Shown here piece by piece: positions 33,486 through 45,000 of a stretch of DNA of 64,000 nucleotides. Below the pieces are notes generated by a model. That model saw only the letters and a list, made by a program, of their open reading frames with translations, was not told the origin of the DNA and searched no databases. The DNA comes from Ursus arctos (taxonomy: Eukaryota > Chordata > Mammalia > Carnivora > Ursidae). The position numbers and the translations under genes were made by a program. Numbering within the stretch: the stretch's first letter is position 1; each line of letters opens with the position of its first letter. The stretch is from NCBI RefSeq assembly GCF_023065955.2, contig NW_026622863.1, forward strand, positions 47,350,177 through 47,414,176, written 5' to 3'.

Positions 33486-34359
33486 ATTTTGAAGCCTGGT
33501 TTGCTCATCTGATCATACCCCAGACTCAGTTAAGCGTGGGATGGAGTGAGGAGAAGGGACACAGGTGGAGAGCTAGAATGTCCATTAAAATGTTTTAAAA
33601 TACCAGATGGATATTAAGGGGAAGAAGCCCAACCCCACCCCCCACCCCGCAGTAGACTTGAAGACTGGAGTCCTCACCATTGTAGACTCCTCAGCTTTGC
33701 AAGAACACACGAGTTTTTCAAATGTAACTCTGAGAGGCAAGGCAATTATCCAAATGTAGATATTTTCCAAAATGCCGGCTAGCGAAATGTCACCATTAAC
33801 CTCCAAATGGGATATAAAGTGACTGGTTATTAAGTCTGAAAGATAGCCCAGGTTCAAAGCCAGCCTGGAACAACTCAAACCAAAGTTTTTATTTTTCTCT
33901 CCTACTTTGTTTCTTTATCTTGGTGGGTGAAAAGTGTTGCATGCCTTGTGTTTACCTGTTAATAATCCTATTATTCATAAGCTTTGCACAGTGACACTGT
34001 CAGAGCCAATGATGTTTATCTGAGGCGTGATTACTGCCAATTGAAAACTTTCCCCAATAATCCTAGAATTTGCATTTCCTGTGCATTGTGAAAGTTTTTA
34101 CCATGTTACAGCTGCTTCTTTATACTCATAGTGCTCAAGATGTTGACTGGAACTCCAGGCTGTTCTAACTGCTGGTAACAAAAACCTCAGCAAGGTAAGA
34201 AAGAGAATATGTTCTGTCCTCTTCTGCAGCTTCAGAAAAGCAGACTCTGACTCATGAGACCGTCCTTGTAAATGTATTCCTAACAAAGAAGTCTTATAAG
34301 ACACCCAGACTTCAATGATTGATGTTGCTGCATCCTCTGACAGCCACCTTCAAACTCCT
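33486..34359. other. No recognised feature
   Basis: AT-rich, unique-looking sequence without a gene. Confidence 0.4.
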
Positions 34360-34975
34360 ACATTAGTTTGCTAGACCTGCCATAACAAAATATTACTGAG
34401 TAGACCAGTGGCTTAAACATCAGGAATCTTTTTCTCATGGTTCTGGAGTTGGAAAGTTCAAGATCCGTGCTGGCAGAGTTTGTTTCTTCTGAGGCCTGTC
34501 TTTGGCCTACAGATGGGCAACATCCTTCTGTGTCCTCAGATGGCCTTTGCCCTGTGTGCACATATCCCTGGTGTCTTTTAGTCTTCTTATGGAAGTCCTG
34601 TTGGATTAGGCCTCCACCCTTATGACCTCATTTAAAGTTAATTACCTCTGGGTAATTGAGTCTGGCTGGCTCAATCAAATAAGCATCTGACTCTTGATTT
34701 CAGCTCAGGTTGTAATCTCAGGTTCATGAGATCAAGCCTCATGCTGGGCCCTGTGCTCAGCATGGAGTCTGCTGGAGATTCTCTCTCCCTCTCCCTCTGC
34801 TCCTCCCCACCACTCGTGTGTGCATGCATATGCTCTCTCTAAATAAATAAAGTCTTTAGAAAAAAAAGTTAATTACCTCTTTAAAGGTCCTGTCTTCAAT
34901 ACAGTCACATTGAAATTTAGGACTTCAACATATGAATGGGGAGGAACCAAACTTCAGTCCGTAACACCTCTAAAA
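34360..34975 (-). mobile_element. MaLR/MLT1-type LTR, reverse, split by SINE
   Basis: CATTAGTTTGCTAGACCTGC, ATAACAAAATATTACTGAGT and TTTCTCATGGTTCTGGAGTT lead; after the SINE come TACAGTCACATTGAAATTTA and GGACTTCAACATATGAATGG. Confidence 0.8.
34650..34864 (+). mobile_element. CAN-SINE nested in LTR
   Basis: TSD AAAGTTAATTACCTCT at 34634-34649 and 34865-34880. The SINE head is diverged. Confidence 0.94.
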
Positions 34976-36239
34976 TCTGGATTGCTTGTCTTAACTAATA
35001 ATCTGTTGCCCTTGCTAATAATATGTACATTGACACTCCCTTTTCCTGAAAAGTACAAGGACTTGGGAGTTTTCATTGTCTTTTCTCTCTCCTCCCAACC
35101 TCGTGGAGCTAAAAGGAACATCATAATTCTGCCAGACCTTCTTATTCAAACAAATAGTGTCGCGTCACTTAAATTTGTGTTTTTCTCCTATTCATCTATG
35201 GGCTGTGGCTGAAACAGCAGCGCAAGAAAATTGCTTTCACATGGGAAATGCTGGCGCACCTGTATTTTCTAAATGTTGAGAGAGTAGGTCTGGTGCTGCG
35301 ACATGCTTGTGCATCTGATTTGACTTAGGAACTGGATTGCTTCCAATTCTGAGAGGCTCAAGGGGACAGACCCAGCCTAGGGAAAGAGAGCTAGCTGGGT
35401 GGGTGCATTCTGATGGGAAGGAAAAGGAAGCCGATTCCCTCAGGCCGCCCAGGCTGAAGATCTGAAGTTGCAGAACTGACCTACTGGGGGAGCTGCTACC
35501 GCCACCATCATAGAGAAGTGGGGAATCGAAAAGCTGCTACTCCTGGCGTTGTTGGCTCCAGAACCACGCCACGTTTTCTAGATTCACACAGAAAAGAGCC
35601 TCTCAAAATGCACAAAGCCAGTCACTGGCGGTGCTTGTCAGAATCGGTGGCAGAAGCATCATCGGTGCGGCTCCCATTTCACTTCCCTTTTCCAAATCTC
35701 ATGAGATACGTCACATTGGCAGAACCCTGGCTTCACGGGGAGTGAGGAAGTGTGGCTTTAGCTTCCCGGCCTCTGTAGCACGGAAAGGCACGGGAGAAAG
35801 AAGGCTTGAGCAAACAAATCCACAATCTAAAACCCCTGGGACATTTTCTCTTCGGCTTCCTACAATCAGGGGGAAACCCATATCTGGTCTTTCCCTTGCA
35901 TGAGTAGGGCCTGCTTTGCGGAAAAATCTCCAGATAATCTCTGGTTTCTTTGTACTGACTTTTCTACCAGCAACTGGGTGGAGACTTAAGAGCTCAATGA
36001 ATATCACCCTTCATCCTGACCTAAAGGCAGAACTGATATATAGAGAGAGAGATGCAGAAGTAAAAAAGAGAAGACAACATGTTGGCTTTATTACCTGAAC
36101 AATAAAGAATTATCAGGAAACATGATGGAGCTGTGGGGCCCAATGGGTTTGCCATCACCTCCCCCTTTTTTCTGCTCCCTTAAATTGAGCAGCTTAATTT
36201 AGGATATAAATTTGGCTCTGTGTAACAGATTCAAAATAA
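34976..36239. other. No recognised gene
   Basis: Unique-looking. Short chance frames only. Confidence 0.35.
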
Positions 36240-36720
36240 GAATAGCTTTAATTACATATAAATACATGTAAATATATTTCTCTCTGCTGTAACAGTGCAA
36301 GCTGGTGTACAGCTCTGCTCTGTGACGGTGTCAGGAGCCTGGGCTCTTCCATCCTGTTCTTGGCCATCCCTGTGGTGCTGTGCTTGTCCTCATGGTCCAG
36401 GATGCCACACCACCATGTCCCCACCGTAGCCCGAAGAAAGGGAAAACAAGAAAGGAAGGGCCCAGGCTTTAAGGGCATGACCCCAAAACTGCACTTCTGC
36501 TCACATCTCATGGACCAGAACCTGGCCTCCGGGCCACGCTTGCTGCAAGGGAAGCTGGGAAATTTATTCCAGGCAACCATGTGCCCAGCGAGAATTTCTT
36601 TAACTGTGAAAGAGGGGGCTCATAGATCAGGGGTGAGGGCCCCACTAGTTTCTCTTCCATATAATCTTACTTGTGGTAGGCCCTTTATCACATGGCAGGA
36701 AGTGGCAGACTAAAATGGAC
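36240..36720. mobile_element. Possible old LTR-like repeat
   Basis: GGTCCAGGATGCCACACCAC and GGCAACCATGTGCCCAGCGA resemble repeat phrases. The family is not named; low certainty. Confidence 0.3.
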
Positions 36721-36854
36721 TATTTCTAGAGACAGGCAAATCCAAAAACGGAGGGAGGGCATCTCTGAGCCACGCAAGCTGTTTCCTCTCCCAGATTCAT
36801 CAATCTCATAACAAGGAAGTGGGACAAAAGCTGTATCCTTATTCCAACTCCAGG

Positions 36855-37065
36855 TTTCTAACTGGGGCACTATTGGCATTTTAGGTGAGACGAGTCTATG
36901 TCGCAGAGGACAGTCCCGCTATTATTGTGAGGACATTTAGCCCAGTAAACATCAGTACTGTTCTGTCCTCAGGCAGGGTGACAACCAAAACGAAAGCAGA
37001 TATTTCCAAACCCCTGGAAGGATCTGGGGTTGCCCCTGACCAGTCTTTCCATGGAAACATGAAAC
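36855..37065 (+). mobile_element. MER5-like hAT-Charlie fragment
   Basis: CTAACTGGGGCACTATTGGC, GAGGACATTTAGCCCAGTAA and CAGGCAGGGTGACAACCAAA follow MER5A order in diverged form. Confidence 0.6.
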
Positions 37066-37480
37066 ATGTGGGATAAGACCTCACCCTATCGAAACCTAGC
37101 CCCTGGCGGGACAGGGGGTCCTTTTGGCCTTCCGGCTGCCTTTTACAATTCAGCTTTGTCCAGAGCCCCCCAGCACTGGCTACTTATCCTGTTATTAGTG
37201 AAATGATGCTTTACTGCTCCCCTCCAACACACCAAGCCCTTGCGCATGCGTACCAGGAGACATGAATGATGATGTTGCAAGGGCTAAAGGAGCCAAGAAA
37301 ACAGGACCTGACCTGTGCCTCATCCCAGGACAGCAGGAAGTGAGGCTGGCTTGGAGTAAGTGTGCCTTAGGAGCGTTTGGCCTTGGACAATGTATCGAAC
37401 CACACTCATTGTATCCCTTTTTCTTCCTGTGAAGAAGTGGAAACAGTATCTAACACTATGGATGTTAGGAGCCCCATGTG
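37066..37480. other. No recognised feature
   Basis: Nothing supported. Confidence 0.4.
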
Positions 37481-37489
37481 ACTAAAAGA

Positions 37490-37705
37490 TTGGTGTGTGT
37501 AATGCTTAAGATCACAGATTCTGGAAACCAGCACCTGGGTTTGCCCAGTCATGTACCAGCTGCGTGGCCTCTCATAAGCTGGCTACCCTCTCTGTGCTTC
37601 ATTCTCCTCCTCCGTAAGAGGAGAATGGCAACCCCTGCCCTACAGTGCTGCGCCCCACTCAGAGTCAAGTTGTCTGTAAATGCTAGCATTTGTCATTGTC
37701 ATTGT
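37490..37705 (+). mobile_element. MIR fragment
   Basis: CCAGCTGCGTGGCCTCTCAT, CTCTGTGCTTCATTCTCCTC and GTAAGAGGAGAATGGCAACC fit forward MIR. Confidence 0.65.
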
Positions 37706-37795
37706 CATGACTCTCTCCTCCAAGCAGGACTCATGTTCTTTTGTAAATGCTAGCAATTGTCATGACTCTGTCCTCCAAGTGGAACTCATGTTCTT
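37700..37795 (+). repeat. Short imperfect tandem duplication
   Basis: A 45-50 bp unit (AATGCTAGCA, TTGTCATGACTCT, TCCTCCAAG, ACTCATGTTCTTTT) occurs twice, about 65 bp apart. Confidence 0.7.
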
Positions 37796-37804
37796 TTTTT
37801 TTTT

Positions 37805-38600
37805 TTTAACTCTAGACATTATTTGAATTTCACGAATTTTTCCATTAATGTCCTTCTGTTCCAGGATCCAATCCAGGATCCCACATTGCATTTAGTTTTC
37901 ATGTCTCCTGAGTCTCCTTGTGACAATTTCTCAGTCCTACCTTGTTTTTTCATGGCCATGGTCATTTTAAGGAACACAGGGTATTTTGTAGAATGTCCCT
38001 CAATTTAGGCTTGGCTAAGTTTTTCTCATACTTAGACTGCGATTCTGGGTTTGGGGGGGGGATATCATGGAGATGAAGTAGCTCTCCTCCCTCTCCCACC
38101 CCTCCCCTCCTCCTCCTCCTTATCCTGCTTCCCCTCTTCTCCTCCTTTTCCTCCTCCTCTTCTTCCCCTTCTTCTTCCCCTTCCTCCTCCTCCTCCTCCT
38201 CCTCCTCCTCCTCCTCCTCCTCTTCTTCTTCTTCTTCTTCTTCTTCTTCTTCTTCTTGAAGTGTTCTTCTTATATCATTTCAGGGCCTACATAATATCCA
38301 CATAACATCACTAGCCAGGTTAAACTTGCTCCGTTGGCTAAGTTATCTGACTCTAGTGAAAGAGAAGTGACTCATTAGATGTTATATCTGCCATTTGCAT
38401 TCTGTTTTCCTACGTAGTTAATCCTTTCCCCAAGTTATCTATGGACTTGATGATGGTTTGTTATGATTTCTGCAAATGTAACTTAGCTATTTCTTGGAGT
38501 ATCAGCAAGGGTTGATTTCAACCCCATCCTACCTTGATCGGGCCATAAAGGCAAGCTACGTACTGATTGCTCCTTGTCGTCTTCTCTTTCTCCCTCTCTC
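37805..38600 (-). mobile_element. Old L1 fragment interrupted by a microsatellite
   Basis: TTCCATTAATGTCCTTCTGT, CAGGATCCAATCCAGGATCC, TTTCATGTCTCCTGAGTCTC and GAATGTCCCTCAATTTAGGC are the reverse of an L1M 3' region. The element appears to continue after the CTT tract. Confidence 0.75.
38085..38257 (+). repeat. (CCT)n/(CTT)n microsatellite
   Basis: About 170 bp of CCT-rich then pure CTT repeats. It produces a low-complexity open frame, which is not a gene. Confidence 0.95.
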
Positions 38601-38639
38601 TCTCTCTTTCTTTAAATAATTTTTGAAAATTTTAATGGC

Positions 38640-39120
38640 TTTTTTTTTAAAAAGCTCATGACACAAAATTTACCATCTTAACCATTTTTTTAAAGATTTA
38701 TTTATTTATTTATTTGACACAGAGATAGACAGCCAGCGAGAGACAGAACACAGGCAGGGGGAGTGGGAGAGGAAGAAGCAGGCTCCCAGCGGAGCAGGGA
38801 GCCCGATGTGGGCCTCGATCCCAGGACCCTGGGATCACGCCCTGAGCCGAAGGCAGACGCTTAACGACAGAGCCACCCAGGTGCCCTCCCACTGAACCAT
38901 TTTTAAGGTGCAGTTCAGCAGCAAGTGTCTTCACATTGTGGTGCAACGGATTAGGGCGCATGTTCTTTTGATGACGCACCACAATTGTTTGCAGTTATGT
39001 GGACAGATACATTCCATTTTCATCGTTACATTTTTGCTATCATCTGCATTGATGCAAGTAGCCTATTAGGATGTATTTTATGGGTGTTATTGTTTAAAAA
39101 CTGAGTAGAACTTCTTTTAG
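38640..39120 (+). mobile_element. Old L1 fragment hosting the SINE
   Basis: CACAAAATTTACCATCTTAA before and AGGTGCAGTTCAGCAGCAAG with CACATTGTGGTGCAAC after the SINE form a known L1 phrase. Confidence 0.6.
38680..38886 (-). mobile_element. CAN-SINE, reverse
   Basis: TTAAAGATTTATTTATTTAT start and GAGCCACCCAGGTGCCC end. ACCATTTTT flanks both sides. Confidence 0.94.
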
Positions 39121-39173
39121 ATGAGTCATTTTTAAGCAAAATATTGAGTAAATAAATAAAAGTGCAGGTGGAG

Positions 39174-39369
39174 GGGCGCCTGGGTGGCATAGCGGTTAAG
39201 CGTCTGCCTTCGGCTCAGGGCGTGATCCCGGCGATCTGGGATCGAGCCCCACATCAGGCTCTTCCGCTATGAGCCTGCTTCTTCCTCTCCCACTCCCCCT
39301 GCTTGTGTTCCCTCTCTCGCTGGTTGTCTCTATCTCTGTCGAATAAATAAATAAAATCTTTAAAAAAAA
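39174..39369 (+). mobile_element. CAN-SINE, young, with 16-bp TSD
   Basis: GGCGCCTGGGTGGCATAGCG head. TSD AAAAGTGCAGGTGGAG at 39158-39173 and 39370-39385. Confidence 0.97.
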
Positions 39370-39499
39370 AAAAGTGCAGGTGGAGTGCGCACATAGAAGG
39401 AATTACGATGTGGTATGAGGAAGGCTGAGGTTTGGGGAACACAGACCTGCTGAATCCTCCCCCTCCCCCAAGGCATCCCTTATCCAGCCTCAGTCTCCA

Positions 39500-40130
39500 C
39501 TAGATCCTGAATCACGTGCTCGCAGAAAACTCTGTTTTTCACCTTCCGTTTCCATCAGAGTTCTTTGGGAAGCAAGTAACTGAATCGCAAGTCAAACTTC
39601 CGGGAAGATCAATGGGAATATATAGACTCAGATGACACAAAACTGGCTTCAGGCACAGCTGGATCTAGGTGTTTAAGTGATGTCATCAGAAATCTGTCCA
39701 TCTACTGGCTTGCTTTCTTACGTGTTAGCCTCATTCTAGGCAGCTTTTCTACTCATGGTAGAAAGAGGGCCCCCAGCTGCTCCACACTAAGTTCCCTCGG
39801 CTTTGTGAGCCAGACAGAAAGAAAATGCTTTATTCCCCAGAGTTCCAATAGAAGTCTTCTGTTTGCTTTTCCTGGGCCTGTGTTGGCTGGTGTGTGCAGC
39901 TATCACTGAGGCACCGGGTTGAAATGCTCTTATTGGCTAGGCTTGGGTCGCGTGCCCAACCCTCCCCCAATCACTGTGGTTGGAAGATGAAGTGCTCTAA
40001 TTGGCCAGGCCTGGGCCTCCTCTCCCTGGAACTGTGAGAAGGCTGGTTTCTCAATGCAAACTCCAGATGCTCTTATCCCAGTAAAAGAGCTTGAAAGCTG
40101 CACAAGCTAAAACCCCAGACTCTTCATCCT
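39500..40130 (-). mobile_element. Old unclassified interspersed repeat
   Basis: GGCTTCAGGCACAGCTGGAT, GTGATGTCATCAGAAATCTG, TTATTGGCTAGGCTTGGGTC, CCCAATCACTGTGGTTGGAA and TAATTGGCCAGGCCTGGGCC follow a pattern I associate with an old mammalian repeat. Name not certain. Confidence 0.55.
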
Positions 40131-40435
40131 CAGATGGTTATTGATCCTGTTGTAAATATTTGCTTATCACCCATTGATAATCCCCTGGCTTGGTTAATCG
40201 CCCCAGCAGGCCTTCACAAAAATCATTTAAAAAGGCAGTGTGGGTAATGCTAGTAAAGATATCACCAAGTCACTTGATAATGACTATTTTCAAAGACTTG
40301 TGGGTGAAACTTTGCCCCAGGGTAGAACCTGGACCTCTTTGGGAGGGAAAGGCATGAGCTGCTGAGTCAGATAGGAGTTCAAATTCCAACATTCCCATGA
40401 CACTCACTCACTACTCCTTGTTCATCCACTATTAA
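40131..40435. other. No recognised feature
   Basis: Nothing supported. Confidence 0.4.
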
Positions 40436-40437
40436 AA

Positions 40438-41050
40438 AAAAAAAATTACTGAGCACCCTTGATATGCCTGGCACTGTTCTAGAGACTGTGGACACAGCCA
40501 GACAAAATCTGGACAAAACCCCTACCCTCCTGACGTTCTAGAGAGGTGGGTGTAGGACAGCGGAGACATAATAAACAAATGAACAAAGAAATGAATAATT
40601 TCAGAGAGTAGTAAATATTGGAAAGAAAAGAGGGGCGCCTGGGTGGCGCAGTCGTTGGGCATCTGCCTTCGGCTCAGGGCGTGATCCCGGCGTTGTGGGA
40701 TCAAGCCCCACGTCGGGCTCCTCCGCTGGGAGCCTGCTTCTTCCTCTCCCACTCCCCTGCTTGTGTTCCCTCTCTTGCTGGCTGTCTCTCTCTGTCAAAT
40801 AAATAAATAAATAAATCTTAAAAAAAAAAAAAAAAGAAAGAAAGAAAGAAAAGAAAACAGTGTGTCTTGCTAGCAAGAAGCTGGGACCTCCCCTGTCGCA
40901 GGCATTAGGGAAGGCTCTTTGGAAGAGTTGCTATTTGATTTGACACTGGAACAATGAGACGCAATCAGCCGTGAGATGATTTGTGTGAGGTGCTAAGAAA
41001 AAGGAGCAGCAGGGACTAAGGCCCTGGGGTGACTCCCTCCAAGAACAGAC
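40438..41050 (+). mobile_element. Old mammal-wide repeat split by a SINE
   Basis: TTACTGAGCACCCTTGATAT, GGCACTGTTCTAGAGACTGT and CCTACCCTCCTGACGTTCTA precede the SINE; GACACTGGAACAATGAGACG and AAGGAGCAGCAGGGACTAAG follow. Same family as at 24.4 and 53.8 kb. Confidence 0.6.
40631..40835 (+). mobile_element. CAN-SINE
   Basis: GGGGCGCCTGGGTGGCGCAG head; A-rich tail followed by (GAAA)n to 40857. Confidence 0.95.
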
Positions 41051-41054
41051 AGAA

Positions 41055-41245
41055 GCCATTGTGAGTAGCTGTGTGAGGTTAGGTGAATTACTTAATCTCC
41101 ATGCGCCACTGGGAAACGAGGATGATCATTCTGAGCCCGCAGGGTTGCTACGAGGATTCAATTAAACAACAATCCCTAAAGGTCAAGTGCCGTGCCCGGC
41201 ATATGGTGGGTGTTCGCTTAGTTTCAGCAATACAATTATTGAGGA
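41055..41245 (+). mobile_element. MIR fragment
   Basis: GAATTACTTAATCTCCATGC, GGGTTGCTACGAGGATTCAA and CGTGCCCGGCATATGGTGGG. Confidence 0.75.
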
Positions 41246-41384
41246 GGAAAGAATGGATCCAAAGGATGAGAGAAAGAAGCTTTTGGGGCTTATTCTCCCA
41301 GAGTCCAAAATTCAGAATATTGTATGAGCAAGGCCCTGAGAAGGGGCTTCTGAACGTGCCTCCAGCATATCCTGGATACCAATA

Positions 41385-41580
41385 GCAATAGTTCGCATCA
41401 GGTTAATAGCTACTGCCATTCATGAGCCCCTACTCTACGCCAGGCACTCTGCTGGACATCTGATGTCCTTGGGCCCCTCTGACCGAGGCGGTCACTATTA
41501 TCAACATCCCCATTTTACAGGAGAAAATGGAGCCTCAGAGCTGATAGTCCCAGAGTCTGGAGCCAAGACAGGTGGCAAGC
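41385..41580 (-). mobile_element. MIR fragment, reverse
   Basis: CCCCTACTCTACGCCAGGCA, CATCCCCATTTTACAGGAG and AATGGAGCCTCAGAGCTGAT. Confidence 0.8.
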
Positions 41581-41732
41581 AAGGTCCCGGCCACCCCCTA
41601 CCTGATGACCTTTGGCCATTCCTCTCCTCTGATGCGAATTGACAGAGGCAGGACAATTCTGCCCCACCCTCCACCTTCATCATTCTCCCCTCCAGGAGGG
41701 CTGGAAGGGGGAGGCAGAAAGGAAAGGGAGTG

Positions 41733-41845
41733 AAACCCCAGAACCCCTTCTCCCAGAATCCTGCCCCTGAGTGCTCCCCACCCACCACTACCATTAACCC
41801 AGTGCTAGAGAAGAGTGCAGGTCTGGGTGGCGAATTCCCAGCCCC
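41733..41845 (+). other. Segment homologous to the human IGSF23 N-terminus, without ATG
   Basis: One frame here reads KPQNPFSQNPAPECSPP and continues TTTINPVLEK, closely resembling the N-terminal residues I recall for human IGSF23. At the position matching the human ATG the codon is AAG (41724-41726). The frame is open back to a TGA at 41640-41642 with no ATG, and no ATG occurs further along the segment either. A donor in the phase needed for the Ig exon is not obvious at the human-like position; one phase-1 GT lies at 41878. Here it most likely belongs to the 5' UTR or promoter. Confidence 0.55.
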
Positions 41846-41849
41846 CGGC

Positions 41850-41984
41850 AGGAGCCAGTCAGGGAAGCGGGGGTGTGGTCAGGACGGGGGCGGAGCCAAG
41901 GCTGCGTACTTGACTGTACTGTCTAGGAGGCCCCACTCCTGACAGGGTGACCTCCCTTGCGCCGGCGCCTGGACAGAACGCGGC
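41850..41984 (+). promoter_or_regulatory. Candidate IGSF23 proximal promoter / 5' UTR
   Basis: A GC-rich, repeat-free stretch directly upstream of the leader ATG contains a GC box (GGGGGCGGAG, about 41886-41895) and a CACCC-like element (GGGTGTGGTC, 41871-41880), with no TATA box. Its position and composition fit a TATA-less promoter. No start site can be fixed from sequence. Confidence 0.4.
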
Positions 41985-42048
41985 ATGAGGTGTCCTCTGG
42001 ACGCCGGACCTGGCCACAGCCCTGCCTGGAGGAGGCTACTTCTGACAG
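41985..42048 (+). CDS. IGSF23: IGSF23 exon 1: CEACAM-type leader exon
   Basis: The ATG at 41985 has a purine at -3. It opens 21 codons plus one base before a strong donor (G|GTGCGTAAG at 42049). The exon starts MRCPLDAG and ends WRRLLLT, and the split Gly codon is completed by the next exon. The 64-nt coding length, phase 1 and the W-(Q/R)-R-L-L-L-T ending are what CEACAM leader exons show. With the next exon the hydrophobic core becomes LLLTGILITSCACSA, a good signal peptide with likely cleavage near residue 32. The start is chosen because no other in-frame ATG precedes this donor in a phase that fits the next exon. Confidence 0.8.
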
Positions 42049-45000
42049 GTGCGTAAGGAACAGTGGCTTCACTGTTGGGGACAGGGAGAGGACACCCCCA
42101 GGGAGAGTCTCTATCCAAGTCAGACTTGCCCCCTCTCAGAGCTCTGCCTCTAGTCAGTTGACAGATGCACAAGAGCTCTTGAAGTCCCCCCAAGAGGCCG
42201 CGATATTGTCCCTTTTTACCAAGGAAGGAAGTGAGGCTTGGAGAGGGGCAGAGTCACCTGTCCAAGATCGCTGGCTGGTGAGGGCAGAATCAGAATTCAG
42301 GACCAGGACCACCCGTGTCCAGCCCTTTTTCACCGAGCACCATGGCTTACCCCAGCTATCTACATCTAATAATAATTTTTAAATAATAATAATAAGATAG
42401 GGGCGCTGGCTGGCTCATTCGGTTGAGTGTGGGATTCTTCGTTTTAGAGCAGGTCACAGTTTCGTGGGTCGTGGGATGGAGCCCCGCCTCAGGCACTACA
42501 CTCATGGCAGAGTCTGTTTGAAGAGTCTCTCTCTCCCTGTGCCCCTCCTTCCACTCACATAATAATAGGGGCGCCTGGGTGGCTCAGTCAGTTAAGCATC
42601 TATCTTCAGCTTGGGTCATGATCCCGGGGTCCTGGGATGGAGCCCTGGCATGGGCTCCCTGCTCAGTGGGGAGTCTGCTTGAGATTCTCCCTCACCCTCT
42701 GCCCCTCCCCCTGCTCGTGCTCTCTCTCTCAAATAAATAAATAAAATCTTAATAATAATAAAATAACAAGTCATGGGGCGCCTGGGTGGCACAGCGGTTG
42801 GGCGTCTGCCTTCGGCTCAGGGCGTGATCCCGGCGTTCTGGGATCGAGCCCCACATCAGGCTCCTCCGCTAGGAGCCTGCTTCTTCCTCTCCCACTCCCC
42901 CTGCTTGTGTTCCCTCTCTCGCTGGCTGTCTCTATCTCTGTCAAGTAAATAAATAAAATCTTTAAAAAAAATAAAATAACAAGTCATAATATCAAGAGGT
43001 CATGTGACTGACTTCTTCTACATGCCAGCCTGTTCTAGGTGCTTTCATGAAGTAGCATTTAATTCTATGAGGCAAGGGCTATACGATTCCCACTTCATAG
43101 TGGGGGAAACTGAGGCACAGAGAGCTTATGTGCCTTCCCCAGACCACACAGCTTAGAAGTGGCAGAGGGAGAATTTGAACCCAGATGGTCTGGCTACCAA
43201 GACCACACTTTCCAAAGATGACACACACATGCACTCTCAGAAAGTAGATGAATTGCCTCCTTTTCCAGGTCTTAAAAGATCTGGTTCCATGTAGTTTCAA
43301 AACCCCAAATGCCACCTTGTTTAAAGCTTTGCTTCATCCCCGGCTCAGGCCCGTGTCCCGCTGCAGTGAGAGTCTAGTGGGACATGGGGGGCCTCAGGCC
43401 AGTTTCTCTTTGTGCCTTTCCTCCCCACCCAGAAATGTGCCATGGGCAGAGAGGAGGAAGGCAAGGACGGGGGCAGGAAGGTTTCTACTTGGCTATTGTA
43501 CTTGTGAGGTGGAGACAAGTCCTTCTGTGTGGTTGAGGCACTGTTGCTGGATCTGTCTGGGTGGGGGGCACTTTGAGGACCCTTGTCACTACAGAGTATG
43601 TTCCCATGGCTCCATGAACTGGGCTCGCCACCATCTCCCAGCTCCCTCCAGCCTCTTTCTGCCAAGGTCAACCCCTGGGAGCCCTGTCGCACGCACGAGG
43701 GTCTTTGCCAGACAGCCTCCAGCCAGCTCCCTGCGGAGGCATCCACCACTGCCTCGTGGGAAACAGGAGGACCCCTTTGTGGTCACACAGAATGCTGGAG
43801 GCGTGGGTCATTTCCACTCCAGCCTCTACTCCCTCTGCCCCACAGGCCCTTTCCACGCCATCCCTCACTTGGAGACCTAGAGGTCTAAGTGCCCGCAAAT
43901 TCCAGGGGACGCATTTCTAGCTCTCTGGGAGAGGTTCCCTTGGAGCTGCCCTCACTTGGCCTGGAGAGGAGGAAAGACCCAGGCCTTCCCTCTCCCCTGG
44001 GGCGGACTCGCAGTTCATTTTCAACTCTCCCCCCAGAAAGCCTCACTCTGAGCCTCCTCCTCTTCTCCCTTCCCACAGCCTGGCAGGGGTCGAGTGGCCG
44101 GTGCTGGCAGAGCTAGTGACATGTAATCCCTGTTAGCAAGACCTTAGTTGGGCATGGAGGTTCTCGGTCACTGCTCTTCTGTTCTCAGCCCCTGGGACCT
44201 CTGTGGAAATGTTGGGGCATGGGAGAAGTCAAGTGTAATATCTGGTGTGTGTCTATATATATATCTGCTGATTCAGGAAGTATCCCCGACTGAAATAGCC
44301 ACACTCCTAAAAAGTAAGAGTTCTGGAATCATCTCTACAGCTCTGCCTCTGAAATTCCACCCTTCAACCTGCAGGCTTAAAACGTGTGTATATATACACA
44401 CACACGTATACATAAAATCTATATAATACCTAAATGAGACTGTCCTCAGCCCTGAAAATTCATGATCTCATTGAATCTCAGGCACTCCTGTGAAATGATT
44501 ACTATCAACGACCCTCCTTGATGAGCGGGAAAACTGAGGCCCGGAGCCCAGAAATAATAAGTGGCAGAGTCAGGGTTATGATCCCAGGTCTAGTGGCCTC
44601 AAAGTCTACAAGTGAAACCATGATTCTACAGCAACCGGAGGAAGGGTCGCCAAGACGTGAGGTCTTCCTAAGGTGCCTTGGGGACACTCGTTGAATCACC
44701 AGGCACCTGCAATGGTGTCAGAGTCAGAACTCCATCCCCGAGGGGCGCCTGGGTGGCTCAGTCATTAAGCGTCTGCCTTCGGCTCAGGGCGTGATCCCGG
44801 AGTCCTGGGATCAAGCCCCACATCCGGCTCCTCTGCTGGGAGCCTGCTTCTTCCTCTCCCACTCCCCCTCCCTGTGTTCCCTCTCTCGCTGGCTGTCTCT
44901 CTCCCTGTCAAATAAATAAATAAAATATTAAAAAAAAAAAAAAAGAACTCCATCCCCGAATACAGACTGGGTGACCTGAGATCTTCCACTTCAATCACTT

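Noticed and set aside
43248..43880. 210-codon forward open frame in IGSF23 intron 1
   Set aside because: No similarity to a known family; overlapping frames of equal size occur on the other strand, as expected in GC-rich DNA.
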